DNA of 64,000 nt, from assembly GCF_000590475.1 (NCBI RefSeq), contig NZ_CP007441.1, forward strand, positions 391,037 to 455,036. Direction: 5' to 3'. The position numbers were made by a program, and so were the translations under genes. Under the pieces are notes generated by a model. That model did not search any database. It was not told the origin of the DNA and saw only the letters and a program-made list of their open reading frames with translations. Shown piece by piece: positions 44,202 through 53,454 of this stretch. Position 1 is the first letter of the stretch. Each line of letters starts with the position of its first letter. Source of the stretch: Stutzerimonas stutzeri. Its GTDB lineage: Bacteria > Pseudomonadota > Gammaproteobacteria > Pseudomonadales > Pseudomonadaceae.

Positions 44202-45770
44202 ATGCGCCCTGCCTTCCGCCTTCGCCCCAAGGCCTGTCTGCTGCACGCAGCCGCCTTGCTGGGACTGTTGCTGTTTCATGACTGGATGGGACTGCCGTTC
44301 TATCTGACCGTGATTTCGATCATGCTGCTCGCTCTGTGGCCCTGGTTAGGTCCGTGGCGTGCCGACAGCGCCATCCCTGTTTCGGTCGACACTGGCCTGC
44401 AGAGCTCCGCCGCGCTGAGCAAGAGCCTTTCTCGTCATACCTGCCACAACGCGCTGTCGGCCGCGCAAGTGTCGTTCAGCGCCGAGCAATTGGCCGCACG
44501 CCTGCAGTCGCAGCTGGTGGCGATCAGTGAGGTGGCCAATGGCGCCGAGGCAATGACCGCGACCGAGCAGGACAGCGCCTCTCGTGCACGCCAGGCGCTG
44601 GAAGCCGCCGAAGCCGTCCGCCGCAGCAGCGACAGCGGGCGCGCCGAGCTGCAGCATGCAATCGAACGCATGCAAGGGCTCAGTGCGCAGACCAAAGCCA
44701 GTCGCGAGCTGCTCGACGGGCTTTCGGCACGCACTGAAGAAATACGGCGGATCACCGATGTGATCCAGTCCATCGCCAGCCAGACCAACCTGCTTGCGCT
44801 CAATGCCGCGATCGAGGCGGCGCGTGCCGGGGAGGCCGGGCGCGGCTTTGCGGTGGTCGCCGATGAGGTGCGCAACCTCGCCGGACGGACCAGCAGCGCC
44901 ACCGATGAAGTCGGGCGGATGGTCAGCGATATCCGCGAGCAGAGTGGGGCGGTAGTCGACCACATCCAGAAACAGGCAAGCGAACTCGACGAAGCCGCGG
45001 CGCAGATTGCCGGTACCGGGACGCAGCTCAGCGGTATCGCCGACCTGGCCGGCAACGTCGAAACCCAAGTGGCGGAAATCACCTCCGGCACGGCCAATAA
45101 CCACGAGCGGCTCGCACAGCTGTTCGTGGCGCTGGACCAACTGCGCGGAGATGCGTTGGAGAGCGAAACGCAGACTCGCCAGTTGGAGCAGGCAGCAGAG
45201 AAGCTCGTCAGCCAGGCAGAAGCCGTCAGCGAGCAGCTCGCCGAAGTGCAGCTGGATGACTATCACCAGAGCATCTTCGACCTGGCGCGTGAAGGCGCAG
45301 GCGCTATCGGTGCGCGTTTCGAGGCCGATCTGCAAGCCGGACGGCTCAGGCTCGATGACCTTTTCGATCGAAATTACCAGGCGCAGGCGGGGACCAATCC
45401 GGTTCGCTACAGCACCCGCTTCGACCGCTATGCCGACGAAGTCCTGCCGGCAATTCAGGAGCCACTGCTCGAGCGTAACGATGCGCTGGTCTATGCCATC
45501 GCGACCACACCGGACGGCTACGTACCGACCCACAACCGCGCCTTCAGTCAGCCCCCGGTTGGCGATCCGGAGATCGACAAGATCAAGAGTCGCAGCAAGC
45601 GCCTATTCAACGATCGAACCGGTGGGCGCTGTGGCAGCCACCAGCGCAAGGTGCTGTTACAGACCTATAGCCGCGACACCGGCGAGTTGATGCATGACCT
45701 GTCGGTGCCGATCATGGTGGCCGGCCGTCATTGGGGTGGCCTGCGATTGGGCTATCGCCCCGAGCCATAG
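44202..45770 (+). CDS. Methyl-accepting chemotaxis protein with C-terminal sensor domain
   Basis: A 522-residue receptor: two short membrane helices near 10-50, no obvious periplasmic domain, then the signalling coiled coil with the conserved hairpin tip (SIASQTNLLALNAAIEAARAG, GFAVVADEVRNLAGRTS). A distinctive C-terminal domain follows (about 370-522: FDRYADEVLPAIQEPLLERN, GYVPTHNRAFSQPPVGD, VPIMVAGRHWGGLRLGYRP). The sensor thus lies in the cytoplasm after the signalling tip, unlike standard receptors. AGAGG precedes the ATG at 44202. Ligand unknown. Confidence 0.88.
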   Translation: MRPAFRLRPKACLLHAAALLGLLLFHDWMGLPFYLTVISIMLLALWPWLGPWRADSAIPVSVDTGLQSSAALSKSLSRHTCHNALSAAQVSFSAEQLAARLQSQLVAISEVANGAEAMTATEQDSASRARQALEAAEAVRRSSDSGRAELQHAIERMQGLSAQTKASRELLDGLSARTEEIRRITDVIQSIASQTNLLALNAAIEAARAGEAGRGFAVVADEVRNLAGRTSSATDEVGRMVSDIREQSGAVVDHIQKQASELDEAAAQIAGTGTQLSGIADLAGNVETQVAEITSGTANNHERLAQLFVALDQLRGDALESETQTRQLEQAAEKLVSQAEAVSEQLAEVQLDDYHQSIFDLAREGAGAIGARFEADLQAGRLRLDDLFDRNYQAQAGTNPVRYSTRFDRYADEVLPAIQEPLLERNDALVYAIATTPDGYVPTHNRAFSQPPVGDPEIDKIKSRSKRLFNDRTGGRCGSHQRKVLLQTYSRDTGELMHDLSVPIMVAGRHWGGLRLGYRPEP

Positions 45771-45889
45771 CGGGTTGATGGCGCGTTGGCATAAGCGCCT
45801 TGGCCTTTGGCAGTCATCTACCATTGGTTGCCACCCTGCGAGCTGACAGGCTGGCTAAGCTTGCAGCACAGGCCATCCGGAGCTCACCC

Positions 45890-46414
45890 ATGAAAACCCT
45901 GACCGATCACTTGGCGCAGTACGCGGCCTATCACCGTGATCCGCGCAATCTGCTTACCCATTTCATCGGCATTCCGATGATCGTGCTGGCCGTCGCGGTG
46001 CTGCTGTCGCGTCCCGGCGTGGAGGTTTCCGGGCTTTGGCTGAGTCCGGTTGTCGCGCTCGCCGTCGGCGCCACGTTGTTCTACCTGCGGCTGGACCTAC
46101 GCTTTGGCGTGCTCATGGGGGCGCTGCTGTTGCTCTGCGTCTGGATCGGCGCGCACCTGGCGCAGCAGTCGACGGCGCTCTGGCTGAGCGCGGGAGTCGG
46201 GTTGTTCGTGGTGGGTTGGATCTTTCAGTTCGTCGGCCATTACTTCGAAGGGCGCAAGCCCGCGTTCGCCGATGATCTGAGCGGGTTGATCATCGGGCCG
46301 CTGTTCGTCGCGGCCGAACTGGGTTTCATGCTCGGCCTGCGTGAGCCGCTGCGTCAGGCCATCGAGGCGCGGGTCGGACCGGTAGGGCTACGCCAGCGCC
46401 CGATTGATGCCTGA
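45890..46414 (+). CDS. Mpo1/DUF962 family membrane protein
   Basis: A 174-residue protein with HRDPRNLLTHFIGIPMIVLA, about four transmembrane helices and FQFVGHYFEGRKPAFADD. The two His-containing motifs are those of the yeast Mpo1 2-hydroxy fatty acid dioxygenase family. A lipid oxidation role is likely but unproven here. The ATG at 45890 is chosen because similarity begins at MKTLTDHLAQYAAYH. Confidence 0.85.
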   Translation: MKTLTDHLAQYAAYHRDPRNLLTHFIGIPMIVLAVAVLLSRPGVEVSGLWLSPVVALAVGATLFYLRLDLRFGVLMGALLLLCVWIGAHLAQQSTALWLSAGVGLFVVGWIFQFVGHYFEGRKPAFADDLSGLIIGPLFVAAELGFMLGLREPLRQAIEARVGPVGLRQRPIDA

Positions 46415-46432
46415 ACGCGGGTGTTAGGGCCT

Positions 46433-47182
46433 TCAATCAGGCGCGAGCGCCATCCACTGATCAGTGAGGCTGCGGGCATGGCGATCAACCATGATCGGCG
46501 CGAAGGCGCGGCCTGAGGCTGTGTTAAAGCTGTTGTTGCCGCTGTTCATGTCTTCGAGCGCCACCTTGAGAAAGCCCCAGCGGGTCTTCAATTTGGCGAC
46601 GGCTGGATTTGATTGGCTGTCCAGGGCGTCGAGCTGCTTATCGATCGAAGGCACCAGAAGCCGCTCATCCTGGCCAAGGTAGGTGTCCGGTTGTTCCCGA
46701 GCGGTTTCGAAGGAGCCGACATAGGCACGGCTCAAATACTGGACGGTCAGGTATTCCACCTTGGCGGGCAGCTCGGCGCGGACGTCGGCGCCCTGCTGGC
46801 TACGCACCGCCGTGAGGAAGTCGCGCAGCGCCTTGCTCATGTGCAGCGGCCAGCCCCAGGGCACGTCATCTTCCTCATAGCCGAAGCCTGCGCCCTCGCG
46901 CAATGTGGCCTGTAGCACCTGATGCAGCTCGCGCAGTTCATTGCTGGCGCCGGGGAAGTTGTCTACCGTGTCGGCCAGCGCCTTGAGGTCGCTATCCAGG
47001 CGTTTCAGGTGCGCTTTTTGAAAGCCTTCGCCACGGTAAAGAAGTAGGCTGCTGGTGGCGCGGTTGGCATGAATCTGCATGCTTTCCAGCGCGGTGAACG
47101 TTTGAGCTTGAGCGGAATTGAGCAGCGCTGGGAACCAGCTCGCCAACACAATAACCATCCATAGCCATTTGCGAGAATGCAT
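46433..47182 (-). CDS. Exported protein of unknown function
   Basis: A 249-residue protein: signal peptide 1-26 (LLNSAQAQ cleavage region), then a helical soluble body (ALESMQIHANRATSSLLLYRG, LKALADTVDNFPGASNELREL, WGWPLHMSKALRDFL). AAGGAG precedes the ATG at 47182. I recognise no family. The periplasmic location is the only firm prediction. It stands alone between convergent and codirectional genes. Confidence 0.75.
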   Translation of the reverse strand: MHSRKWLWMVIVLASWFPALLNSAQAQTFTALESMQIHANRATSSLLLYRGEGFQKAHLKRLDSDLKALADTVDNFPGASNELRELHQVLQATLREGAGFGYEEDDVPWGWPLHMSKALRDFLTAVRSQQGADVRAELPAKVEYLTVQYLSRAYVGSFETAREQPDTYLGQDERLLVPSIDKQLDALDSQSNPAVAKLKTRWGFLKVALEDMNSGNNSFNTASGRAFAPIMVDRHARSLTDQWMALAPD

Positions 47183-47309
47183 GTCGCGCTCCTTTTTATT
47201 TTTATAGAAGCAGGCGCCGTCCATTTCGGAACGGCATTAACCGCTCGCTAGCCTTATCTAAGAGGTAGCACTCTGGTATCACACCAAGGGATGAATTCCG
47301 AGACCCCGA

Positions 47310-47349
47310 CCGTTTCGTCAGTAAGATTGGCCGAAGTGTCACGAAACGG
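47310..47349. repeat. Inverted repeat after the phospholipase gene
   Basis: CCGTTTCGT (47310-47318) and ACGAAACGG (47341-47349) are 9-bp arms with a 22-bp loop, beginning 20 bp past the stop of the minus-strand phospholipase gene. It could slow or end transcription. There is no T-run. Confidence 0.4.
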
Positions 47350-47369
47350 ATTTGCGCTCCAAAGGTCGC

Positions 47370-48917
47370 CTACAGCATGCGCTCAAGCCCGATCATCCAG
47401 CTGATCCAAGCGTTGAATCGCCGCCAGGCGCCGCCGGGTTCGTGCAGCAGCACCTTGCGCTGATCCTGATCCTCAGCGATCCAGACCAGGCGCTGTTTGC
47501 CCTGGTGCTCAATCAGCCGGACCTCATAGCTCACGGCGGGCGAAGTGCCCTCCAGCGTTAGCTGGTGCACCTCACTGGCCAGTGCAGGGCTGTCCACCAG
47601 AATGCCAACCTCGGTATTCCATAGTACCGAGCGAGGATCGAAATTGAACGAACCGAGGAACACTTGCTCCCGATCGAATATGGCCGCTTTGCTGTGCAGG
47701 CTGGACTCCGAATCGCCGCTAAGGCTATAGCTCGTGTCCTGGTCCGGTTGGCGGCGCAGTTCGAATAACCTCACCCCTGCTTGGAGAAGGTCGGCTCGGT
47801 AGGGCGCGTAGCCGCCATGTACCGCGGGCACGTCAGTTGCCTCTAGCGCGTTGGTCAGAATCTGCACGGCGACCCCGTTTCTAGCGTGGTCGGCAAGGTA
47901 TTCGACGCCCTCCTCGGTGGGTACGAAGTAGGCGGAGATCAACGTCATCGAGCGGCTCACGCCATCCATGCTTGGCTGTAGTCGGGTAGTCAGCAGCAGT
48001 TTCTCGTCCGGAGTGCCGGGCGCTTCGATCTTGTCGGGATTGTCCCAGAGCGCCTCGCCTGGCGCCCAGATCAACTCCGCTAACCAATGATCGAGCAGCG
48101 GTTCGTCCAGATTGCCCATGAGGTGTTGATAGCGCCGATTGTCTTTGCGCTGCTCGATCTGCAAATAGTGCGTGACGGCTTTGCGCGCCTGCTCGAGTTC
48201 GGCTTGGTCCGGCGGATAACGCAGGAAGTGCTGGATCGGCACGCTGAGTTCATGGTTCCAGTATTCATCGAAGCTGCCGGCCAGTTGGCCAGCGACCGGG
48301 CCGGCAGCGAGCAGGTCGATGTCGGTGAAATTGAAGCCCTGGTCGGCGTCGAAATACTCATCGCCCAGATTGCGCCCTCCGACGATGGCCAGGCTACTGT
48401 CGGCCAGCATCAATTTGTTGTGCATGCGCCGGTGCTGTTGGGAAAGGTGAAACAGGCGCCCCAGTGAGCGTGTGACGACGTTGCTACGACCTAGGTGCAA
48501 CGGATTGAACACACGAATCTGGATGTTGGGGTGCGCGGCCAACGTCGCGATCTGGTAATCGCTGCCGTCGCTGGTGGTGTCGTCGAGCAGCAGCCGGACC
48601 CTGACGCCACGGTCGGCCGCACGCAGCATCTCGTCGATCAATGCTCGGGTGCTGAGCCCGTCGTGGACGATGTAGTACTGCACGTCGAGGCTCGTCTGCG
48701 CATGGCGGATCATCTTCATGCGTGCGGTGAAGGCCTCGGCACTGTCGGAGAGAAGACGAAATCCGGAAGTGCCGTCAGGCTGTCCGGACCCCAGCGCATC
48801 GACTCGCTTGGCCAGTTCGGAATCGTGGCTGGGCAGGGCGTAGGATGGCGGGGCGGGAACGACCTGGCCCGCGCAGCCGGCCAGGAACAGCACCACTACA
48901 AGAAACAGCAGACGCAT
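47370..48917 (-). CDS. Phospholipase D-family lipoprotein (ClsC-like cardiolipin synthase)
   Basis: A 515-residue protein with lipobox FLAGC (Cys15), so it is anchored to the membrane. It has two HKD motifs (HNKLMLADSSLAIVGGRN and LHSKAAIFDREQVFLGSFN). The domain order and lipoprotein signal match ClsC/YmdC-type cardiolipin synthases, which join phosphatidyl groups in the periplasm. A hydrolytic phospholipase D role is an alternative. Confidence 0.85.
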   Translation of the reverse strand: MRLLFLVVVLFLAGCAGQVVPAPPSYALPSHDSELAKRVDALGSGQPDGTSGFRLLSDSAEAFTARMKMIRHAQTSLDVQYYIVHDGLSTRALIDEMLRAADRGVRVRLLLDDTTSDGSDYQIATLAAHPNIQIRVFNPLHLGRSNVVTRSLGRLFHLSQQHRRMHNKLMLADSSLAIVGGRNLGDEYFDADQGFNFTDIDLLAAGPVAGQLAGSFDEYWNHELSVPIQHFLRYPPDQAELEQARKAVTHYLQIEQRKDNRRYQHLMGNLDEPLLDHWLAELIWAPGEALWDNPDKIEAPGTPDEKLLLTTRLQPSMDGVSRSMTLISAYFVPTEEGVEYLADHARNGVAVQILTNALEATDVPAVHGGYAPYRADLLQAGVRLFELRRQPDQDTSYSLSGDSESSLHSKAAIFDREQVFLGSFNFDPRSVLWNTEVGILVDSPALASEVHQLTLEGTSPAVSYEVRLIEHQGKQRLVWIAEDQDQRKVLLHEPGGAWRRFNAWISWMIGLERML

Positions 48918-48978
48918 GTGCAGGGTCCTCCTGTCGATTGTTATCCCGACAGCTTGGACGTCAGCGAAACGGCAGAAT

Positions 48979-50289
48979 TCAGAACTGGTCTTTTAGCCTG
49001 TGCCAGAGCATTCCCAGCGCCAGCAAGGGGGAACGAAAGCGTTGCCCGCCTGGAAAGGTCGGGTGCGGGACGCGGGCAAACAGGTCGAAACGGCCCTCGG
49101 CCTGCCCGGTGATGGCCTCGGCCAGGAGCCGCCCGGCCAGGTGAGTGGCGTTCAATCCATGCCCTGCATAGGCCTGCGCAAAATACACGTTGGATTGATC
49201 GGGTAGCCGTCCGATTTGCGGCAGACGATTGGCGCCTATGCCGATCATGCCGCCCCATTGGAAGTCGATGCGGGTGCCCTGCAACTGCGGAAACACCTCG
49301 AGCATCTTGGGCCGCATGTAGGCTGCGATGTCTTTCGGGTCCCGCCCTGAATAATGGCAGGCGCCACCAAACAGAAGGCGCCCGTCAGCCGACATCCGGA
49401 AATAGTCCAGCGCCACCCGCTGATCGCAGACCGCCATGTTTTGCGGCAGCAGCGCGCGGGCTGTGTCTTCGGGCAGTGGCTCGGTGGCGATGATGTAGCT
49501 GCCGGCTGGCAACACCTTCCCAGACAGCGCCTTGTTCAGCGAGCCCAGATAAGCGTTGCAGGCCAGTACCAGCTGCCCTGCACGAACGCTGCCCTGCGCT
49601 GTATGCACCTGGATCTGCGGGCCATAGTCGATGCGCTCGACCGTCGACTGCTCGAACAATCGGACGCCCAGCGATTGCGCTGCGGCCGCTTCCCCTAGCG
49701 CCAGATTCAGCGGGTGCAGGTGGCCGGAGCCCATGTCGATCAAGCCACCTACGTAACGATCCGAGCCGATGACCTCGTGCATGGCGTCTTTCGGCACGCG
49801 CCGCAACGGATGGGGATAGCCCAGACGTTGAAGATCGGCGTAGTCGGCTTCGAATCCCTCGACATGGCGCTGCTTGGTCGCCAGGTCGCAATAGCCCCAG
49901 GTCAGATCGCATTCGATGGCGTAACGCTCGATGCGCTGGCGAACGATGTCCACCGCCTCGAACCCCATACGCTTGAGGCTGTCCACACCGTCATCGCCCA
50001 GCACCGGTTGGAACTGCTCGACGTCATGTCCGACGCCACGGATCAGCTGCCCGCCGTTACGGCCGCTGGCGCCCCAACCAATCCGGTGTGCTTCCAGCAA
50101 CACCACCGACATGCCGCGCTCAGCCAGCTCGATGGCCGTATTCAAGCCGCTGAAGCCGCCGCCGACGATGCAGACATCGGCGTGCTGCTCGCCCTGCAAG
50201 GGGGCGAACTCGAGGGTTCGGTTGGCGCTGGCAGCATAGTAGGACGGGGCGTGGAGCTGTGCGGGTGCGGCCGGTTGCCGAGTGGTCAT
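48979..50289 (-). CDS. FAD-dependent amine oxidase, PuuB/PauB-like
   Basis: A 436-residue DAO-family flavoprotein: CIVGGGFSGLNTAIELAERG (dinucleotide fold), GWGASGRNGGQLIRG and a C-terminal FAD-contact segment FAQAYAGHGLNATHLAG. It resembles gamma-glutamylputrescine oxidase and the P. aeruginosa gene beside lrp-dadA. The likely substrate is a gamma-glutamylated polyamine. The start at 50289 gives the family length. The frame is open 27 codons further. It is downstream of lrp on the same strand. Confidence 0.87.
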   Translation of the reverse strand: MTTRQPAAPAQLHAPSYYAASANRTLEFAPLQGEQHADVCIVGGGFSGLNTAIELAERGMSVVLLEAHRIGWGASGRNGGQLIRGVGHDVEQFQPVLGDDGVDSLKRMGFEAVDIVRQRIERYAIECDLTWGYCDLATKQRHVEGFEADYADLQRLGYPHPLRRVPKDAMHEVIGSDRYVGGLIDMGSGHLHPLNLALGEAAAAQSLGVRLFEQSTVERIDYGPQIQVHTAQGSVRAGQLVLACNAYLGSLNKALSGKVLPAGSYIIATEPLPEDTARALLPQNMAVCDQRVALDYFRMSADGRLLFGGACHYSGRDPKDIAAYMRPKMLEVFPQLQGTRIDFQWGGMIGIGANRLPQIGRLPDQSNVYFAQAYAGHGLNATHLAGRLLAEAITGQAEGRFDLFARVPHPTFPGGQRFRSPLLALGMLWHRLKDQF

Positions 50290-50366
50290 AGTCGAGCCTT
50301 GAGCGATTTTCCTGGTCGAAGGGTAGACCGGACCGGGTCCGCTGAGCAAAAAGCGCAGTCTCTCGA

Positions 50367-50855
50367 TCAATCCGGTACGGGCAGTTCGAGCGACTCCTTT
50401 ACCTCTTCCATGACGATGTAACTCTTCGACTCGCGCACGTGTGGCAGCTTGAGCAGGATGTCGCCCAGCAGTTTGCGGTACGAAGCCATCTCGGAAATCC
50501 TCGCTTTGATCAGGTAGTCAAAGTCCCCCGATACAAGGTGACACTCCAGCACATGCGGCAGCTTGAGCACGGCGCGGCGGAACTCCTCGAAGATGTCGCC
50601 GGATTTGTAGGCCAGGCTGATTTCGACGAAGACCAGCAGCCCGCCCTTGAGATGCTGAGGATTCAGGCGGGCGGTGTAGCCCATGATGATGCCCTCGCGT
50701 TCCAGGCGGCGGACGCGTTCGGTGCAAGGCGTTGTGGACAGGCCGATGCGCTCGCCCAGCTCAGTGAACGGCATACGCCCTTCGGCCTGTAGCAGGCGGA
50801 GGATCTGACGGTCGAGCTTATCCAATTCTCGGCGGGTCTGATGCTTGGTTCGCAT
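50367..50855 (-). CDS. lrp: Leucine-responsive/DadR-type regulator
   Basis: A 162-residue Lrp/AsnC regulator: helix-turn-helix (LDKLDRQILRLLQAEGRMPF, LGERIGLSTTPCTERVRRL) and RAM ligand-binding domain (LVFVEISLAYKSGDIFEEF, SGDFDYLIKARISEM). The length equals that of the Pseudomonas regulator next to dadA. It likely activates dadA in response to alanine or leucine and sits divergent from it. The open frame extends well upstream of the chosen ATG (MRTKHQTRREL), without conservation. Confidence 0.93.
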   Translation of the reverse strand: MRTKHQTRRELDKLDRQILRLLQAEGRMPFTELGERIGLSTTPCTERVRRLEREGIIMGYTARLNPQHLKGGLLVFVEISLAYKSGDIFEEFRRAVLKLPHVLECHLVSGDFDYLIKARISEMASYRKLLGDILLKLPHVRESKSYIVMEEVKESLELPVPD

Positions 50856-51003
50856 AGGTGTATCGCCTCCAAATAAGCCGTTTATGGCGTGAATAAAACG
50901 CAAAGATAGCGCTTTATATGGCGAATACCACTGCCGGTAGCTTTTTATACTCCGCTTTAATAGTGACTCGGACAGTCCGGTCGAGGCCGGGCGGGAGGCG
51001 GGG
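50856..51003. promoter_or_regulatory. lrp-dadA divergent control region
   Basis: This 148-bp stretch is clearly more AT-rich than its surroundings (AATAAAACGCAAAGATAGCG, GCTTTATATGGCGAATACC, CTTTTTATACTCCGCTTTAA). A loose dyad AAACGC/GCGCTTT lies near 50898-50917. AT-rich half sites are expected for Lrp-type binding. Exact sites cannot be fixed by eye. Confidence 0.45.
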
Positions 51004-52302
51004 ATGCGTGTTCTGGTGATGGGTAGCGGCGTAATCGGCACCACCAGTGCCTATTATCTGGCGCGTGCGGGATTCGAAGTGGTCGTTGTCGACCGTCAGC
51101 CCGCCGTGGCGATGGAAACGAGCTTCGCCAACGCCGGCCAGGTGTCTCCCGGTTACGCCTCGCCCTGGGCCGCGCCCGGCGTGCCGCTGAAGGCGATGAA
51201 ATGGCTGATGCAGCGCCATGCCCCGCTGGCCATCAAACTTACCGGCGATATCCAGCAATACCTGTGGATGGCGCAGATGCTGCGCAATTGCACGACGGCG
51301 CGCTACGCGGTGAACAAGGAGCGCATGGTGCGGCTGTCCGAATACAGCCGTGACTGCCTCGACGAGCTACGCGCCGAGACAGGCATCGACTATGAAGGCC
51401 GTCAGTGCGGCACGACCCAACTGTTCCGTACCCAGGCGCAACTGGATAACGCCGCCAAGGACACTGCCGTCCTGGAAGCCTCCGGCGTGCCTTACGAATT
51501 GCTGGATCGCGCCGGCATCACTCGCGTCGAACCTGCGTTGGGGCGAGTAGCGGACAAGCTCAGTGGCGCGCTGCGCCTGCCCAACGACCAGACCGGCGAC
51601 TGCCACATGTTTACCACCAGGTTGGCCGAGATGGCGCGTGCGCTCGGCGTGGAATTTCGCTTCGAGCAGGACATTCAGCGGCTGGAGTTTTCCGGCGATC
51701 GTCTCGATGGCGTCTGGATCGGCGGCAAGCTGGAGAAGTCCGATCGCTACGTGCTGGCGCTCGGTAGCTATAGCCCGCAGATGCTCAAGCCACTGGGCAT
51801 TCATGCTCCGGTTTATCCCCTCAAGGGTTATTCGCTCACCGTACCGATCAGCGATCCGGCCATGGCACCGGTTTCGACGGTGCTCGATGAAACCTACAAG
51901 GTCGCCATCACCCGCTTCGACCAGCGGATTCGCGTCGGCGGCATGGCCGAAATCGCGGGGCATGATCTCTCGCTGAATCCACGCCGGCGCGAAACCCTGG
52001 AGATGGTTGTCGGTGATCTCTTCCCGCTGGGCGGCGACCCGAGCAGTGCGCAGCTGTGGACCGGATTACGCCCGGCGACGCCAGATGGCACGCCGATTAT
52101 TGGCGCCACCGCCTATCGCAACCTGTATTTGAACACCGGTCACGGTACCCTTGGCTGGACCATGGCCTGTGGTTCCGGGCGTGTGCTCGCCGACCTGCTG
52201 GCGCAAAAACGTACCCATATCAGCACCGATGGGCTGGACATTTCCCGTTACGGCACGACCAAGGAGTCCCGCAAACATGGCCATACAGCGCCTGCACACT
52301 AA
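51004..52302 (+). CDS. dadA: D-amino acid dehydrogenase small subunit
   Basis: A 432-residue FAD enzyme oxidising D-alanine and other D-amino acids to keto acids with electrons passed to the respiratory chain. It has VLVMGSGVIGTTSAYYLARAG, ETSFANAGQVSPGYASPWAAPG and GLRPATPDGTPIIG. GGGAGGCGGGG precedes the ATG. It is divergent from lrp. The usual next genes are a RidA-like gene and dadX. Here the RidA-like gene follows, but dadX does not. Confidence 0.96.
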   Translation: MRVLVMGSGVIGTTSAYYLARAGFEVVVVDRQPAVAMETSFANAGQVSPGYASPWAAPGVPLKAMKWLMQRHAPLAIKLTGDIQQYLWMAQMLRNCTTARYAVNKERMVRLSEYSRDCLDELRAETGIDYEGRQCGTTQLFRTQAQLDNAAKDTAVLEASGVPYELLDRAGITRVEPALGRVADKLSGALRLPNDQTGDCHMFTTRLAEMARALGVEFRFEQDIQRLEFSGDRLDGVWIGGKLEKSDRYVLALGSYSPQMLKPLGIHAPVYPLKGYSLTVPISDPAMAPVSTVLDETYKVAITRFDQRIRVGGMAEIAGHDLSLNPRRRETLEMVVGDLFPLGGDPSSAQLWTGLRPATPDGTPIIGATAYRNLYLNTGHGTLGWTMACGSGRVLADLLAQKRTHISTDGLDISRYGTTKESRKHGHTAPAH

Positions 52303-52633
52303 CTCACGCATGAGTCAGATCGTCATCAATCGCGGCACGGTCTATCTGGCTGGCCAGGTGGGTGAAGACATGAGCGCCGGTATCGAGCAGCAGACCCGCG
52401 ATACGCTCGACAACGTCGAACGACTGCTACGTCAGGCGGGCACCGACAAGCAGCACATTCTTTCGGTAACCATCTACCTCAAGGACATCGATGCCGATTT
52501 TGCCGGGATGAACGCGGTGTGGGACACCTGGCTGCCGGACGGGGCCGCGCCGGCCCGCGCTACCGTCGAAGCAAAGCTGTGCGAGCCGGAGATCCTGGTC
52601 GAACTTTCGGTGGTCGCCGCGCTGCCGGAATAA
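52277..52633 (+). CDS. RidA-family protein linked to dadA
   Basis: A 118-residue RidA/YjgF-type protein (RGTVYLAGQVGEDMSAGIEQQ, RLLRQAGTDKQHILSVTIYL, PARATVEAKLCEPEILVEL) with the conserved Arg in PARATVE. It starts 26 bp inside dadA with AAGGAG ten bases upstream, so translation is coupled. It probably clears imines released by DadA. It corresponds to the gene between dadA and dadX in P. aeruginosa. Confidence 0.92.
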   Translation: MAIQRLHTNSRMSQIVINRGTVYLAGQVGEDMSAGIEQQTRDTLDNVERLLRQAGTDKQHILSVTIYLKDIDADFAGMNAVWDTWLPDGAAPARATVEAKLCEPEILVELSVVAALPE

Positions 52634-52742
52634 CACCATGGATCCACACCTGTCAGGCATTTCGTCCTGGCGTGTTGAAAATACTGAACGCCCTCGCCAT
52701 CATAGCGCCTCTGTTTATCGCGCTTGATTGGGGGCTCCCGTA

Positions 52743-53291
52743 TTGGACGTCGGCGTTCGACTGCAAACCATCCGCAAACTCAAGGGCCTGTCCCAGCGTG
52801 AACTCGCCAAACGTGCAGGCGTCACCAACAGCACGATTTCGATGATCGAGAAGAATAGCGTCAGCCCCTCCATCAGCTCGCTGAAAAAGGTGTTGAGCGG
52901 CATCCCAATGTCGCTTGTCGAGTTCTTTTCGCCCGATTTCGAGCAGGAGAGTGATACCCAGGTGGTCTACAAGGCGGGCGAGCTGATCGATATTTCCGAC
53001 GGCGCGGTGAGCATGAGACTCGTCGGCAAGGCGCACCCTGGGCGGGCCATCGCCTTTCTCGCGGAAACCTATCCGCCAGGCGCCGATACCGGCACGGACA
53101 TGCTGGCGCACCAGGGCGAAGAGGCCGGCATGCTGGTCGAAGGGCGCCTGGAACTAACGGTGAGTGGCCAGACCTATGTGCTCGAAACCGGCGATAGCTA
53201 TTATTTCGAAAGCAGCAAGCCACACCGTTTTCGCAATCCCTTCGATGCGCCTGCCAAGCTGATCAGCGCGACGACGCCGGCTAACTTCTGA
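52743..53291 (+). CDS. pauR: XRE-cupin regulator of polyamine catabolism
   Basis: A 182-residue regulator: XRE helix-turn-helix (VGVRLQTIRKLKGLSQRELA, GVTNSTISMIEKNSVSPSIS) and a C-terminal cupin domain (MLAHQGEEAGMLVEGRLEL, LETGDSYYFESSKPHRFRNP). It begins with TTG at 52743, giving the exact length known for PauR, which represses gamma-glutamyl polyamine genes. Its position beside dadA and near a PuuB-like oxidase fits. The PuuB-like gene at 48979 is a likely target. Confidence 0.88.
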   Translation: MDVGVRLQTIRKLKGLSQRELAKRAGVTNSTISMIEKNSVSPSISSLKKVLSGIPMSLVEFFSPDFEQESDTQVVYKAGELIDISDGAVSMRLVGKAHPGRAIAFLAETYPPGADTGTDMLAHQGEEAGMLVEGRLELTVSGQTYVLETGDSYYFESSKPHRFRNPFDAPAKLISATTPANF

Positions 53292-53454
53292 CCTGGGCCA
53301 GGATCCGACCATAGAGCGGCTCCGCGGTGCGACACAGCGTCGCTGGCGATACCTGCGCAACATGGGTTGTTTCGGCAAGCATGGCTTGCCGCTATACTAG
53401 CCGCCGCTCGCGTAACCGTGGCCGCGGGCGTGTCTAGCCACATGAGGGTGAAAG

